Positions 1 through 10,945 of a stretch of DNA of 64,000 nucleotides are shown piece after piece (within the stretch, counting starts at the first letter, position 1; the number at the start of each line of letters is the position of its first letter). Location: assembly GCA_905250025.1 (NCBI GenBank), contig CAJNOJ010000077.1:248001-312000 (forward strand). Reading direction: 5' to 3'. The DNA comes from Adineta ricciae (taxonomy: Eukaryota; Rotifera; Eurotatoria; Adinetida; Adinetidae). The notes under the pieces were generated by a model that worked only from the letters and a program-made list of their open reading frames with translations, was not told where the DNA came from and ran no database searches. The position numbers and the translations under genes were made by a program.

Positions 1-49
1 CTAATTGGATATTATTAATTATCTTCAATCAAAAGCAAATCAAATACAA

Positions 50-1177
50 ATGTCATTCACATGGTCTCTAGCAAGTTCACTAGCAACAACAGAACAAACG
101 CGTATTCAATCAACCGAAACATCAACTCTCAATACAAACATAACTACATTAGTAACAGAAATCCTGACAACACCGAGTGATATCTACGATCCACGCCTAA
201 CACGACCCTTTGCGATCATCTGTTTGTTTATCGGCAGTATTGGAAATTCGCTGTCATTCATCGTTTTCACTCAAAAACAATTGCGAACACATTCAACATT
301 TCGTTATTTAGCGTACCTTTCGATTGTTGATCTAATCGTTATCTACTTAGGCTTAGGCCATTTGATCCTACGAGACTATTTCCACTTAGATATCCGTGAA
401 CGAAGCTTATTTCTTTGTAAATTTCATACATTTCTCACCTATGCTACCACACATCTCTCGTCATGGATACTAACGATTGTTTCGATCGATCGTGCTATCG
501 CATGCACTGTCATCCGATTGAACAAACGCTTCTGTCGTCCAAAATCAGCCGATCGAATATTCGTGGCAATGTGTATAGTCATCGCGTTAATCAACAGTCA
601 TATTCTTTTCTTCATGGGTTCAAAGCAGACAGTTGTTCGTTCAATTAGCAATAACGTCTCTCTACATCAACAAGTTATTGTTTGTACACATAACACATCG
701 GAAGTGTATTTTCACTTTTTCGAAAAGCGGTATAGCATCATTGATCTCTTTTCGTATGTACTGATTCCGTTTCTAATCATGACAGTCTGCGCGGGAATTA
801 TTGCTTATCGTCTCTTTTTTTCTTTGAGTAAAACCCAATTGACAAATGCATCAAAGAAGAAAACTCGCAAGGGCACGCGTCGCGCCAAACAAATCTCTTA
901 TATGTTATTAATATTAAATCTTGTTTTTGTTATTCTTCTCGCGCCTATTGTCGTTGGGCAAGTTTTTCAAGAACTTAATCAAGAACATCATTATCGTTTA
1001 TATAATTCAATCACATTAGTGTTGTCCTATTCAAATCATGCATTGAATTTCGTTCTCTATGGCATTGCTTCACCACAATTCCGTTTAACGCTGCGTCAAC
1101 TGTTAGGCTTGGGAAATACCAATACTATTCAAAGACGTTTTCAAACATTCGGCTTTTTTACTTCAACCGGTTTGTGA
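50..1177 (+). CDS. Rhodopsin-like G-protein-coupled receptor (orphan)
   Basis: A single uninterrupted reading frame encodes a class A seven-transmembrane receptor. Visible landmarks are a Ser/Thr-rich extracellular N-terminus with possible N-glycosylation sites, TM1 with the Gly-Asn-Ser motif (IGNSLSF), TM2 with a conserved Asp (SIVDL), a TM3 end reading SIDRA in place of DRY, a basic third intracellular loop (KKKTRKGTRRAK) and TM7 ending NFVLY, the NPxxY equivalent. A short Arg/Lys tail follows. It resembles the peptide-receptor-like orphan GPCRs common in rotifers, and the ligand cannot be told. The first in-frame ATG in the window is at 50, but the frame is open to the window edge, so the true start may lie upstream. 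Confidence 0.8.
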   Translation: MSFTWSLASSLATTEQTRIQSTETSTLNTNITTLVTEILTTPSDIYDPRLTRPFAIICLFIGSIGNSLSFIVFTQKQLRTHSTFRYLAYLSIVDLIVIYLGLGHLILRDYFHLDIRERSLFLCKFHTFLTYATTHLSSWILTIVSIDRAIACTVIRLNKRFCRPKSADRIFVAMCIVIALINSHILFFMGSKQTVVRSISNNVSLHQQVIVCTHNTSEVYFHFFEKRYSIIDLFSYVLIPFLIMTVCAGIIAYRLFFSLSKTQLTNASKKKTRKGTRRAKQISYMLLILNLVFVILLAPIVVGQVFQELNQEHHYRLYNSITLVLSYSNHALNFVLYGIASPQFRLTLRQLLGLGNTNTIQRRFQTFGFFTSTGL

Positions 1178-1717
1178 ATAGTAGAAAACACATTGAGCAT
1201 CATTGTGAATTTTCTTTTTCTTTCTATAACGAATATAATAATGAATACTTAAGTCTCTTGAAGCGAAACTAACAACAGAATCTGAGTACATCACGATTGT
1301 CTTTCTAGGAATCAAAATGAGGAAAAGATGTGTCGAATGTACTTTTTTCTTTTTCAATAATTGAAATGTAATTTAGAAAAACCGAGCCGATGAGTATGTG
1401 CGTGTTCATTGCTAATCAACGCACAAAAGAAAATGATGAAGATATTCTCTTTCAAATTAACAATGGAAGAGTCATATGAAAAGAATATATTAAAAGAACA
1501 TTTTCAATAAATAACGAGACCTTTTCCTACTTTTTTCCTAGGACAGAGTTTATCATCGGACAGATATTGATTAATTATTTGTAACAAACATTATTAATTG
1601 AGAGTAAGAAGAACTAGAGGTATTAGAGAAATCTGTTCGTTACCAAAGCACTTGCTTCTTTTACTAGAACAAATTATCAAAAACAAAATTTAACAAAAAA
1701 CAAAGAATTTCTGTTAT
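1178..1717. other. Intergenic, GPCR to RCL1 (convergent)
   Basis: AT-rich spacer between the 3' ends of two convergent genes. I see no supported ORF, RNA gene or repeat in it. Confidence 0.5.
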
Positions 1718-3316
1718 TTAAATCAAAGTTTTCGTTAGGTTGTGATAACCAATGCCAATGGCAGTTAGAAGAACTTTCGGACTGCCAGTTTTCAATTCAT
1801 CATCCTCGTCGTCGTCTGATCCACGCATTTCTTCACCATCTTCGTTGTCATCAGTATCTTCCTCTTCATCTTCTTCCATTTTTTCATTCTTCACTCGAGG
1901 AATTTCTTGTGCATTCTCGATTTTGAACATAATTTGAAAAAATTGTTTCAAATATCGAAGATATTGCATTCTAAATCAACGGCTAGACAGTGAAATATTA
2001 TGAACAACTTCAATTAAGTACGTACGAATAGGGATTCAACGGACCGGTGATCACTTTGGATACATCTGCTTGATTGAGTGCCATGAAATGAAAACTCAAT
2101 GCTTGACCGAACGAGTCAACAACGCCTGCCTGAAAATAGCCAGTCGAGCATAATAATCTGTTTCGATTCTTGTCTTCTTACTTTGTAAATTTCATCGAGA
2201 AGTTTGTGCACCGCTTCTTTTGCTAATTCTTCGGGAATAGTAATCGTTGTTGCCGAACCCTCCTCTGCTCGTGGTATCGAACAACTTTCTGCTGCTATAA
2301 CCGAACCATTCTTGGTTTCAGCAGCTAAAGTTAAACCATAACCAGGCGATCTAAGCAGTTGCGTTTTACTACGAATCTGAGATCGGAAAACAGTACTTAC
2401 AAGCCAGCATTCGATCCTTTTTGATGATCAACATAGATGTAAACATCGGGCAGAAATTTCAGTAGTAATCCTTTAGCAGTTTCAATCAAGCGATTGGCTA
2501 AACTTGGCGACACACGCATAGCGTAGCTAAAATCGATGTTGAACTCTAAGTAAAAGAGAATGCGATCGATAGGGATATTCTTACGCAACGCCACGAATTC
2601 GTTTGATTTTTCCTGTGTCTGTCCACTGGCATGGTCGTAACTTCATTTTTGTGGGACAACGAAAAAGTATTTCACCACCACCATTCGGCTTCGCGCCTCG
2701 TTTGTTTATCTATGAAATATCATGAACGATTCAAATATCAGCATAGTCGTGTATGTAGTACAACGTACTTTTAATTCTAAACCGTCATCTGACCCTAAGA
2801 ATCGTTTCATCACCGGTAGTGCGGAATATTTAATTAAATCAACCTAAGTGAAATACGATAGGAGCGTACAAGGAGAGGACTGCGGAAAATTACGTACGGA
2901 AGGATCATCTCGATCGTTCGTAACACCTTGTAAACGGAGTTCTAGAGCCGTTTTCATGAACGGGGCCATATAGAGGACAAGTTCAAGAAAATATCCGATT
3001 CCACGCTGTAATGAACATTGATGTTCAATAGTACCACCAATTAATGCACCAGGAACATAATAGAGCGAAGTGCCAGTCGCATTAATTTCGACTTTACTTC
3101 CATTTGTTAGCTTTTCTAATAAATGTAAGAGATTGATTTCAGAATCTACACGAAAGAGAAGAACAATGAGTGAATCGGTGTAGTAACGATGTTACCGCGC
3201 AGTCCAGGTTCGTTTTCTTGTGATCGGATATTTTTAATCTTGATTGGAGTACAGCTCAGTGTTGATAAAACCAACCGCTGACGAAAATACGCACAACCAT
3301 CGAATTGAAGTGTCAT
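1718..3316 (-). CDS. RCL1: RNA 3'-terminal phosphate cyclase-like protein (RCL1)
   Basis: RCL1 is a nucleolar factor of 18S pre-rRNA processing at the A0-A2 sites and works with BMS1. The start at 3316 reads MTLQFDGCAYFRQRLVLSTL, the family's N-terminus. Later exons give the diagnostic GIGYFLELVLYMAPFMKTAL (about 3000-2920), VTNDRDDPS, NKRGAKPNGGGEILFRCP, MRVSPSLANRLIETAKGLL and VDHQKGSNAG. About seven exons are joined by short introns. The last exon ends KVLLTAIGIGYHNLTKTLI with TAA at 1718-1720. RCL1 rather than the true cyclase RTCA is chosen because these blocks match RCL1 throughout. The last exon carries an extra stretch of about 30 acidic residues (1770-1890) that is not part of the usual family core. 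Confidence 0.9.
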
Positions 3317-3462
3317 TTTTTATGAGAATAGATTCTAGAACTGGGCGATGAAGAGGCGACTTAATCGAATCAAATTTCTCAATCGATATTTCTTGGATTT
3401 TCATCTCAACCAATGTTGATATAACGAGAAATGATCTTCAGTGATCAACAACGCCATCTACG

Positions 3463-4735
3463 TACAGTAGGGTGCAAAAAGAAAGAATTGCGAACGAACT
3501 TATCAACACTTTGTTCACAAAAGCGTGAGATGTTCAAACCTCCTTGTGTTACTATATAGCACAGCCTCTGGGGTGTAGAAATACATCACTCATTAGGAGT
3601 TCTATTCTCTCTGCGTATTTACACGAGATAATACTGTGACCTCCTTAGAAACAGTTGAAAAATTTATAAGTTACAGATGAATTTTTTAATACTTTTTGCA
3701 TCAGAATCTTTTTCGTGCGTTGTAATCTTGATGCTTTTCATTGACATCGGTTGACTAGATAATATAGGCGTACAATTCAACTAATCCGATATCGATGTAA
3801 CTAACTTTTTCAGTTACACCATGCTGAATATAGTACGCTTTTATCATGTTGCATATGTTTTAAATAATATGTGAATGCTACATAATATTGACGTCGTGTT
3901 TCTTCTAAAACCAGTGAGAAGTCCTATAAATGTAGTTATGTAGAATTTGGAATTTCAACGATTTCGTTTTAGGCAGTATATCTTATGCTTTTTCTGGTGC
4001 GCCCTTATCTCATTAGGCCAAGTCAGAGACTTTCGGGACTACCGAAATCTTTCACAAATTTTATAGCTTTCTACATTATTATCCATTAGAAAGCAACCTC
4101 TCGAGGTATCATTGCGAACACTTTCACAATAGTTTTGACTAAATTGTGCCTTATCCCTGTATGCGTCTACGGACATGAAACATCAACCTTGCAGAGAACA
4201 CATGGGCAACATAAAAATGACTTTAAAACTTATCTTAGAATTTATTGTTAAAATAGCAATATTAAACCTAACTCATAGTAAGTCTAAAAGCGTGGACATT
4301 TTCCTTCATCTGGTGAATAGTGAGACTGAAATGATCGAGTACACAAGTAGCAATTTCAGGTAAATAATTATGGCTGGTAAGAACAATTTGTTAGCTTGAC
4401 TACAACACAGTGCTACTCTTCTCGATTCTGAAAATTTCATCATAACTAGTATGAGCAAAGACCGTCGTTATGAAACACTTTAAAAGCTCTTGTATGTGCT
4501 CACTACGTCAATAATGTAATATGATCTATCAGTCACATTACACGCAGCTTGCACTCTGAACATGAGCTATTTTTGCGAAATAATACAATAGAGTTCAATC
4601 AATATCAGCTTCACTGCATACATAAATGTAGTTCCTAGCATTCATACACAACCTCAGAATAATAGCTCGAAGTACGTTGGAAACATCATTAAACAAAGTC
4701 TATGTGATAAACGGCAATTTTTTTGCATCCCTGTA
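3463..4735. mobile_element. Decayed Tc1/mariner-like element with imperfect inverted ends
   Basis: The left end reads TA-CAGTAGGGTGCAAAAAG at 3463-3481. The right end, read on the minus strand from 4735, is TA-CAGGGATGCAAAAAAA. Both continue inward with related sequence (TTGC, then TTATCA..., then CTTTGTT). TA at both outer borders fits the TA target of the Tc1/mariner superfamily, and CAG..GGGTGCAAAA is a common style of Tc1 end. The length, about 1.27 kb, is right for such an element, but I see no intact transposase; the longest ORF inside (4175-4363, 62 codons) is not recognisable. It fills an otherwise gene-free stretch between RCL1 and the ART gene. Confidence 0.5.
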
Positions 4736-4851
4736 TCTCATTTGATAGAGAAAATAGAAAAACAATACTTCCTTATTGATTATGATTATAAAAAAAGAAA
4801 AGAGAATGGTCTCGCCAGAATATATTGCTACAGGATTACGAAGTGAACACA

Positions 4852-6854
4852 TTACAAATGCTTTCTCACATCTGCATAATTCTGCATATACATAAGACGA
4901 ACAGGATGATTTGCTACTAATGATTGTTCTGCAATTTGTACAGCTTTGGCATAGAATGATGCTGCTTTTTGGTAATCTAGTTTACTTTCGTAAAGTACAC
5001 CCATGTTGTTGTAAGTTGCAGCGAGATCAGAATGATCAGAAGGAAGTGATTGTTGCTGTATTGCAAGAGCTTGTTCGTAAGACCTCATTGCCTTCGCGTG
5101 TTCATTCAAATTGCTATATATATTACCAAGAACCGTATGAGATTTCGCCAATTCAGGGTGGTTTGCGGGCAGAGATCGTTGTCGGATGATAAGAGCCTTT
5201 TCATGACAAGCAAGTGCTTTCGAATATTCATTGCTATGGCTTTATGTACGATACCAATGTTACTGTAGGATGCTGCTAAATCTGGATGATCGAGAGGAAG
5301 CAACTGTTGGCGAAGGCTTAGAGCCTTTTCATGATACGAAAGTGCTTTTGAATAATCACATCTACGCAGATATACGTTGCCAATATTATTGTAGGACAAT
5401 GCCACATTGCATTGATTTGGAGAAGATGATTGTTCTCGAATTTTTAAAGCTTTCTTATGAAATTTCAACGCATCGAAATATTCTCCTTGACTATACATGA
5501 TCATACCTAGTTGACTATAGATCGATGCTTTTTCATCATCATCTATTGTTTGGTTAAGTAACACCTGATAGATCTGTTTAGCCTCATTCGATTGTCCCAT
5601 TTTGAATAATATCGCACCTAATCTATACCAGCTCCCATGGGTTGGAAAACTCTCTTTTCGTATATGATCCATCAATACACACAATTCTTTATCATCATCG
5701 GTAGTGAGTGACAAGTTAACTTGATAGAGATCTTCGTTATCAACAAGTGTTTCGATATCGTGAACACGGAAGACCGAATGCATGGAAAAGAGAACTTCGT
5801 CTTCGTGGCTGAAATAACTAACGTCGCGAATGGAAGCAAAGGGCGTTTTTGATTGTAACGGATCGACTTTTATGACGAAGAACACCCCTACAGAATCTGC
5901 TCCCACTGCCGCTTGTCCGGCGAACGACAGAGACACCTCTTGGATCTTACTCGTTGATAAAAAATTGTTGAAGGACATTAATCCACCTTTTGTTGCCAAC
6001 AATTGACCAAAGTGAGCTTTGGTTAAGCCCTGTCCACGGTAAACCGTGAAATTTTGAAGAGAAGATCGGTCAGAATATTGTTCCTTGTGTAAATGTTGAA
6101 TATGCTGATGCAGATCTTTTATGAAAAAGCCCATCTGTACAATAATATCACCGTTCATTGTTCTCAAAGCACGATTGAGCATAGGGTAAAGAAAGCATTC
6201 ATAGCTATACCACCAGATTGGTGATCTTTCAGCATAACTTCGTTCTAGTTGCTTGACTTTTTTCAATTGTGCCTTGCTTTCAGCAAACAATGTACGACAA
6301 TGGTCAATATAGTTTTGAAAATGTTCCCGTTTGAAATCGATCGTTAACAATATTTCTTTGAGAATCTGCGTATACATAAATGAGGGCTCCAACTGGTCCA
6401 ATCGCTTGCCTGACGCTACAAAACTCATCGATACAGCGTTGTGTTCACACTGTTGTGCTGCCTGTTTCAAAGCTTCACAGATAGGTCCTACCGCTGTGAA
6501 GACTTCTTTTATTTTCGACCATGCTCGAGCCCAGTTTTCATATCGTTCCCTATTACCACAAAAAATAAAGATGGAATCCACTTGCGTCATATCATGTACA
6601 CGAGGAACAATATGTTGACCAAGAGAACCTGAAGTAATCATACATATCTTGCGATCGTCGATTGTTTCTATGAATTGAACGCATTGATCAACATCAGTGT
6701 ATATCTCGACGTCGGAAATAATCGCTTGAAGCTTTGCGATCGTATTTTGATACTCTGCTTTAGTCGTATCAATATTACGGTCTAACCATATCAGAATTAT
6801 ATTTTGCGTACTTTCTATGCCGATTCGCTGAGGATCGTGTGTGGTGGCCATCAC
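4852..6854 (-). pseudogene. ADP-ribosyltransferase with TPR repeats, one frameshift
   Basis: This is an intronless gene of the arginine-type mono-ADP-ribosyltransferase family joined to tetratricopeptide repeats, an architecture abundant in bdelloid rotifers. After an N-terminal alpha/beta region (about 1-140), the catalytic domain shows the R-S-E signature: Arg273 in VYRGQG, the Ser-Thr-Ser block FNNFLSTS (about 297-302) and the E-x-E pair Glu351/Glu353 in SHEDEVLF. TPR units follow from about residue 390, each with the 'AL.YH.KAL..R' pattern. The reading frame breaks once inside a TPR, near 5233-5240: the upstream frame stops at 5106, while TPR sequence continues in another frame to a stop at 4852. 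The ART domain is intact, so a shorter enzyme could still be made. A base error in the assembly is the main alternative to a real mutation. Confidence 0.8.
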
Positions 6855-7164
6855 TTCTCTGATATCCAGCCACTAGTGGAGAAGTTCGACTTTAGAATTT
6901 CACTCGCTTTACGTATCTTTCTTTCGCGGCGTGCTCTTATCAAAGTTATGAAAAGTCAACAGATAGACTTCAACTACGAGCATACAAGAATGTCGGTTCT
7001 TTCCAAGACGACTATTTGACACACGCTATTTAGGGCAACTGATAGTATGTGTATCTAATAGCTCCATCTGTTCGTCGTTGTTCTCTTTCGTCAATTTTGT
7101 TTGCTGGTCATAAAAAAAATGTAAAGACACATTCACTTTTTCGGTATCTTTTTCTGCCAGTGTA
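6855..7164. other. Divergent promoter interval, ART-TPR / COMMD5
   Basis: About 310 bases between two divergently transcribed start codons, so it should hold both promoters. I see no clear TATA box or repeated element. Confidence 0.4.
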
Positions 7165-8128
7165 ATGCCAGATCATCGTTCTTATCAAGATCCATTCTAT
7201 GGATGGACGATACCTAAAGCAGTATCTCTCTGTGTTCAAACGCTAAAAGAATGCAGTTCATTGCCATTTCCAGCAATTCAAAAACTTATTGCTCGTAAGG
7301 CGAAGACAGAAGAAGAGTGAATCTCATTTAATCAATATAACATTTCTAGTCAGTGAAAGTCAAATTTTAAATGAACAATCATCAACTACAACACTAGACC
7401 ATCTAACAAAATGTACGAAAAAATATGCTATCGCGTTCGAAAAACTACTCATTATATACAATGGATTTGTTACCGTTCTTCGCCTTGCATTGAAACCGCC
7501 GGCTGCATTTCTTAAACCAGATGTAAACACTATCTTCTCTCGTTTCTTCGTACAATGTTCTGTCGTTTTAGATATTCAAAGATGATCTACGTGACTTAAA
7601 GTGATTTTACTTATATAAGGTTCACTCTTCTGACTCCTTCTCCTTAGATTTTCCGACGAAATTATTGAAGAATTCCATAATATTCTCTTTGGTTCAAAGT
7701 AAGACACTTACTCTTCGTTCGCATGTAAAATTAATCGGATATGTTTAGACGTGATCAATTATATCTTATCGCACAAGAGTCTGATCGACCTCGTTTGTCA
7801 CTATTAAAATCATTTGATTGGAATCTCGATGTTACTCTAACAACCGCGTACGTTGAAAGAAGAGTTTTTTTTCTTCGTAACTACAAAGCACTTCTTGTAG
7901 ATCGTTGTCACGATGTGTAGAACCGTTATTGTTCTTTAAATTTCAAACCACTGGCAATCGAACTTTGACATTCGAAGTAAATAGGAGAACAAGTTTGTCG
8001 TACAACTTCATCAGTTCATTTAGGTACCCATAAAGAAATTCAATGAACTTCGTTATAACACCGCATTACTTCTCAAAGAAATGGAAGAAATCGATGGGAA
8101 GCAAACATTGAAACTACTCGAAACTTAA
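7165..8128 (+). CDS. COMMD5: COMM domain-containing protein 5
   Basis: COMMD proteins form the ten-member Commander ring that, with CCDC22/CCDC93 and Retriever, recycles endosomal cargo. The C-terminal COMM domain is clear: LLKSFDWNLDVTLTT (about 7805-7850), then TGNRTLTFE and, after an intron, VPIKKFNELRYNTALLLKEM. These match the COMMD5 pattern FRWRVDVAIS...FEVPTAKFQELRYSVALVLKEM better than other COMMDs, and upstream LKPPAAFLKPD and EEFHNILFGSK also align with COMMD5. Exons inferred from phase: 7165-7294, 7350-7522, a 29-nt exon 7572-7600, 7648 to about 7697, then three more to the TAA at 8126-8128. The start is the first ATG giving an open first exon. Confidence 0.85.
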
Positions 8129-8209
8129 TCTCTGTTCCGATGACTTTCTTTTTCTGTGATTCACTCAAATAATAACATATGTTTTATTAACAAAGATCTT
8201 CTCGTACAA

Positions 8210-8650
8210 TTAGGATATCAGATAAGTAGAAAAAACATACAGGAATATTTGCCAGTTGATCATTGTTCCAGAGGATGAGGCGATCGAACGCAGATGTTGC
8301 TTGTAGAAGGTTTTATATATCGCCGAAGTAAAACAATAGGTCGGAGTTTCACTCGTCAGATTTTTCTTCACTTTCTTGAGTAAACTTGGCGAACAATTCT
8401 GCGATAGTTTCGGAGACGAACTTAGACATGAATTGAGAATTAAATATGTTTCACATTGATCGAATTGTTGATCATTGTATGATCGATGGTGTTGACGGCG
8501 AAAAAAACACATGAGAACGTAATTTTGACAAAAATAATCATCGATTGACGCGGCAATCGTTAGGGCACGATCGTCAACTTGTGAAGTCGAACGGATCAAT
8601 TGAAAGAAGTTCAACGTCACTAGAATACAAGCTCGGACGTAAACCATTAT
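8210..8650 (-). CDS. Small secreted, possibly GPI-anchored six-cysteine protein
   Basis: I do not recognise the family. Starting at the ATG at 8650, the product is about 146 residues and begins with a good signal peptide (MVYVRACILVTLNFFQLI). The mature part has six cysteines (FC, MC, QC, SC, NC and YC contexts), an even number suited to three disulfides. It ends in a Ser-Ser-Ser-Gly stretch and a hydrophobic C-terminus (INWQIFLYVFSTYLIS) without a basic tail, which is what a GPI-attachment signal looks like. An upstream in-frame ATG at 8713 would put 21 residues before the signal peptide and is less likely. The gene is single-exon and convergent with COMMD5. It could be a chance ORF, but signal, cysteines and tail together argue otherwise. 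Confidence 0.5.
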   Translation of the reverse strand: MMVYVRACILVTLNFFQLIRSTSQVDDRALTIAASIDDYFCQNYVLMCFFRRQHHRSYNDQQFDQCETYLILNSCLSSSPKLSQNCSPSLLKKVKKNLTSETPTYCFTSAIYKTFYKQHLRSIASSSGTMINWQIFLYVFSTYLIS

Positions 8651-9181
8651 GTAAATAGATGAATGAAATCTTGTGCAATAGTTAAAATGAGTCAGTTCAA
8701 TGCGAAGGTTCACTTTCCGTATGGTTCACTCGATGTGGTGTACTGAACCAACAAATAACCATTGTTCTTGAATCTATTAATTATTAAAACTTATATGGAT
8801 GCGACGAGAGATGGAACAATTAGATTGACGTAAAGGGAGAGAAGAAATGTCATACGACTAACATTACTATCATATGCTGGTTAGAGATAAGTGCTGAATT
8901 GATGAATGAATGAATGAATGAATGCAGGAATTTGCTCTATAAATAAGAAGAATAGCGAGTCGTCGTTGCTAATTTCCTGTTTCCGTCGAAGAAAACGGGT
9001 AGTCGTCATAGTTGAAATCGTTATAAACATACTTCAATATTGAACTTCTCTCTATCGTGCGTGCAAATCAGTGCGAAGTTGTCAAGAAAACTATAATCCC
9101 ACTTAGTTTTATTAGCAGAGGAAGACATGCTTAGTGAAATAAATAGAATATACAGAACAAAAGACGAGCAAATGTTCGAGA
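8651..9181. other. Intergenic with short tetranucleotide repeat
   Basis: Spacer upstream of the six-Cys gene. It holds a (TGAA)n microsatellite at about 8901-8924 and a TATA-like CTATAAATA at about 8938. No coding sequence is supported here; the 100-codon plus-strand ORF at 9127-9429 overlaps ENKD1 in antisense and is not a gene. Confidence 0.45.
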
Positions 9182-10607
9182 TTATTCGTTGGTATTCACG
9201 AAGACTTTCGGTTTGGAGAAGATTTCGATGGCTTCGTCTAGTTCGACAAGTTTCTTTTCGATGGCTTCTTTCGTTTGGCGAATTTTTAACGAATCATTAC
9301 GTAGTGGTAGTTGATGAAGTTTTTGCTCGAGATCAGATCGAGTGGATCGAAGTTCCTGTAACTTCGATTGACGTTGTTGATTATCAAGTTTTATATGACC
9401 TCGAGGACATTCCGGATCAGGTGTGTTAGCAAATGCCTCGTCCATATCTTGATCGCGTTTTTCTTTCATTTTCTCAATACTACAAACATGAAATATGTGA
9501 AAAGAATGATTTATACTTAAGAAAATACGATACTGACTAATTTGGCACACGGCCCTTTTGTTTTTCGTGATATTTCTGGAGTCTTTTCTCCTGCTTCTCT
9601 CGAGATTCTTCGACTGCTTCTGCACTAACAGCTTTGCGTGTTTTCGGAAGCGTTGTTACGTAATCTGAATTGATCTTTACAAAGTTTGCCTTTGTTTTAT
9701 TATCAATGGGTGCAGTTTTTGCCTAGAGAGGAAGATAAGTAAGGTAACACTGAGAAGAATTTCAGTTCCTACAAGATTGTCAGACGAATTAGTTTGTTCC
9801 GGACGAACAGCGTTAACCGATTGAGATCGAAGAACTTTCGGTCCTGTATTCTCATGCGCTCGAAGAAAACGGCCCTGCGCTGATTGTGGACGAGAACGTG
9901 GCCGTTCATCATCCTAAATGAGACAAACATCGATCGGTACTATTCTTACAGGAGTTTGAATTTACTTCTTGGAGTCTTTGTTTCACTTTCGATTGAACAT
10001 GATTATACTGTTTAGATTGCCAAAGTTCTTTTGCTGGTATTGGTTTCGATTTTTCTTCCTTTTCCTTGTGTCGTTTTTGTGTTTCGCGCATAATTCGTCG
10101 AAGTCGTTTGACATTTTCATTTAATTGATTTTTCGGTAGGTCTATTGCAATAAGTTTTATATTTCTTTAGTTGCACGAACAATCTCTCTTTCTCGTACCT
10201 CCTGTTCGAGTACAGACCATATTCGGATATCGAATGTTGCAAAGATATGGAGCACCAGCACTTGAAATGGCTCGTTTATAGATAGCCTTTGCGTCTGATC
10301 CACGAAGATGCATAGAAGCACGGAAATCACTAAAGATATAATGACGTTCGAAAGTTATTCCCCCGAATGATATTCTCAATCATACCATCTTGGGCGATCA
10401 TCTGTGCCGAAACCAGGATCTGGTGGAATCGGACTTCGTAGACGAGAAGGTCCTATTTAGAATAGATGCTTAACGAAAGCGGATGACAGAATGCAAACCT
10501 TCAGGATTCTTCGTTTCCTTATCAATGAAACGCCGTTGATCAAAGCTGTTCGTAAGAGAAGGACCGAACTGAGCTGACCACTGAAGTGGGTTTCGAGAGA
10601 ATTCCAT
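9182..10607 (-). CDS. ENKD1: Enkurin domain-containing protein 1
   Basis: ENKD1 is a microtubule- and centriole/cilium-associated protein that ends in an enkurin domain. The start at 10607 reads MEFSRNPLQWSAQFGPSL. Following exons include LRSPIPPDPGFGTDD, DFRASMHLRGSDAKAIYKRA and lysine/glutamate-rich helical parts (KRHKEKEEKSKPIPAKELW, about 10060-9990). The terminal exon gives the enkurin signature: PECPRGHIKLDNQQRQSKL, then LEQKLHQLPLRNDSLKIRQ, then ELDEAIEIFSKPKVFV and a stop at 9182. This 'CP.GH..L....R...L..L......L...L..LP...D.L..' pattern matches vertebrate ENKD1 rather than enkurin itself. About seven short exons. It is divergent from RNF146. Confidence 0.85.
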
Positions 10608-10945
10608 CAGAATCAATCGCAATCACTCTTAGATCGGATTTCTCGCTACTGTTCATTACCATTACCATGCTCATTACTATGGATCGAGAGTCTTAATTTT
10701 CAAAATTGAATTTTTCTCGAAGAAAAACTCTTGTTTCAAGATGAATTGCTGCCAGATTCGAACTATCCCTGAGCTGCATCTTCAGAAAAATCACTATTAT
10801 AGATGGCAGTGTATCAATTTCATTTGTTTCCTATCAGATTGAATTCATCCAATCAGAATGCGCTGAACATTAATTTTTTCCAGTATACTTGATTGATGAT
10901 TGATTGTCTGTCAACAAGACAAAAAAGAAAATCAGAATATCAATT
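10608..10945. other. Divergent promoter interval, ENKD1 / RNF146
   Basis: About 340 bases between head-to-head genes. No clear TATA box or other structured element is visible. Confidence 0.4.

Noticed and set aside
9127..9429. 100-codon plus-strand ORF with a TATA-like box upstream
   Set aside because: It lies antisense to the conserved enkurin exon of ENKD1, whose protein similarity explains the open frame.
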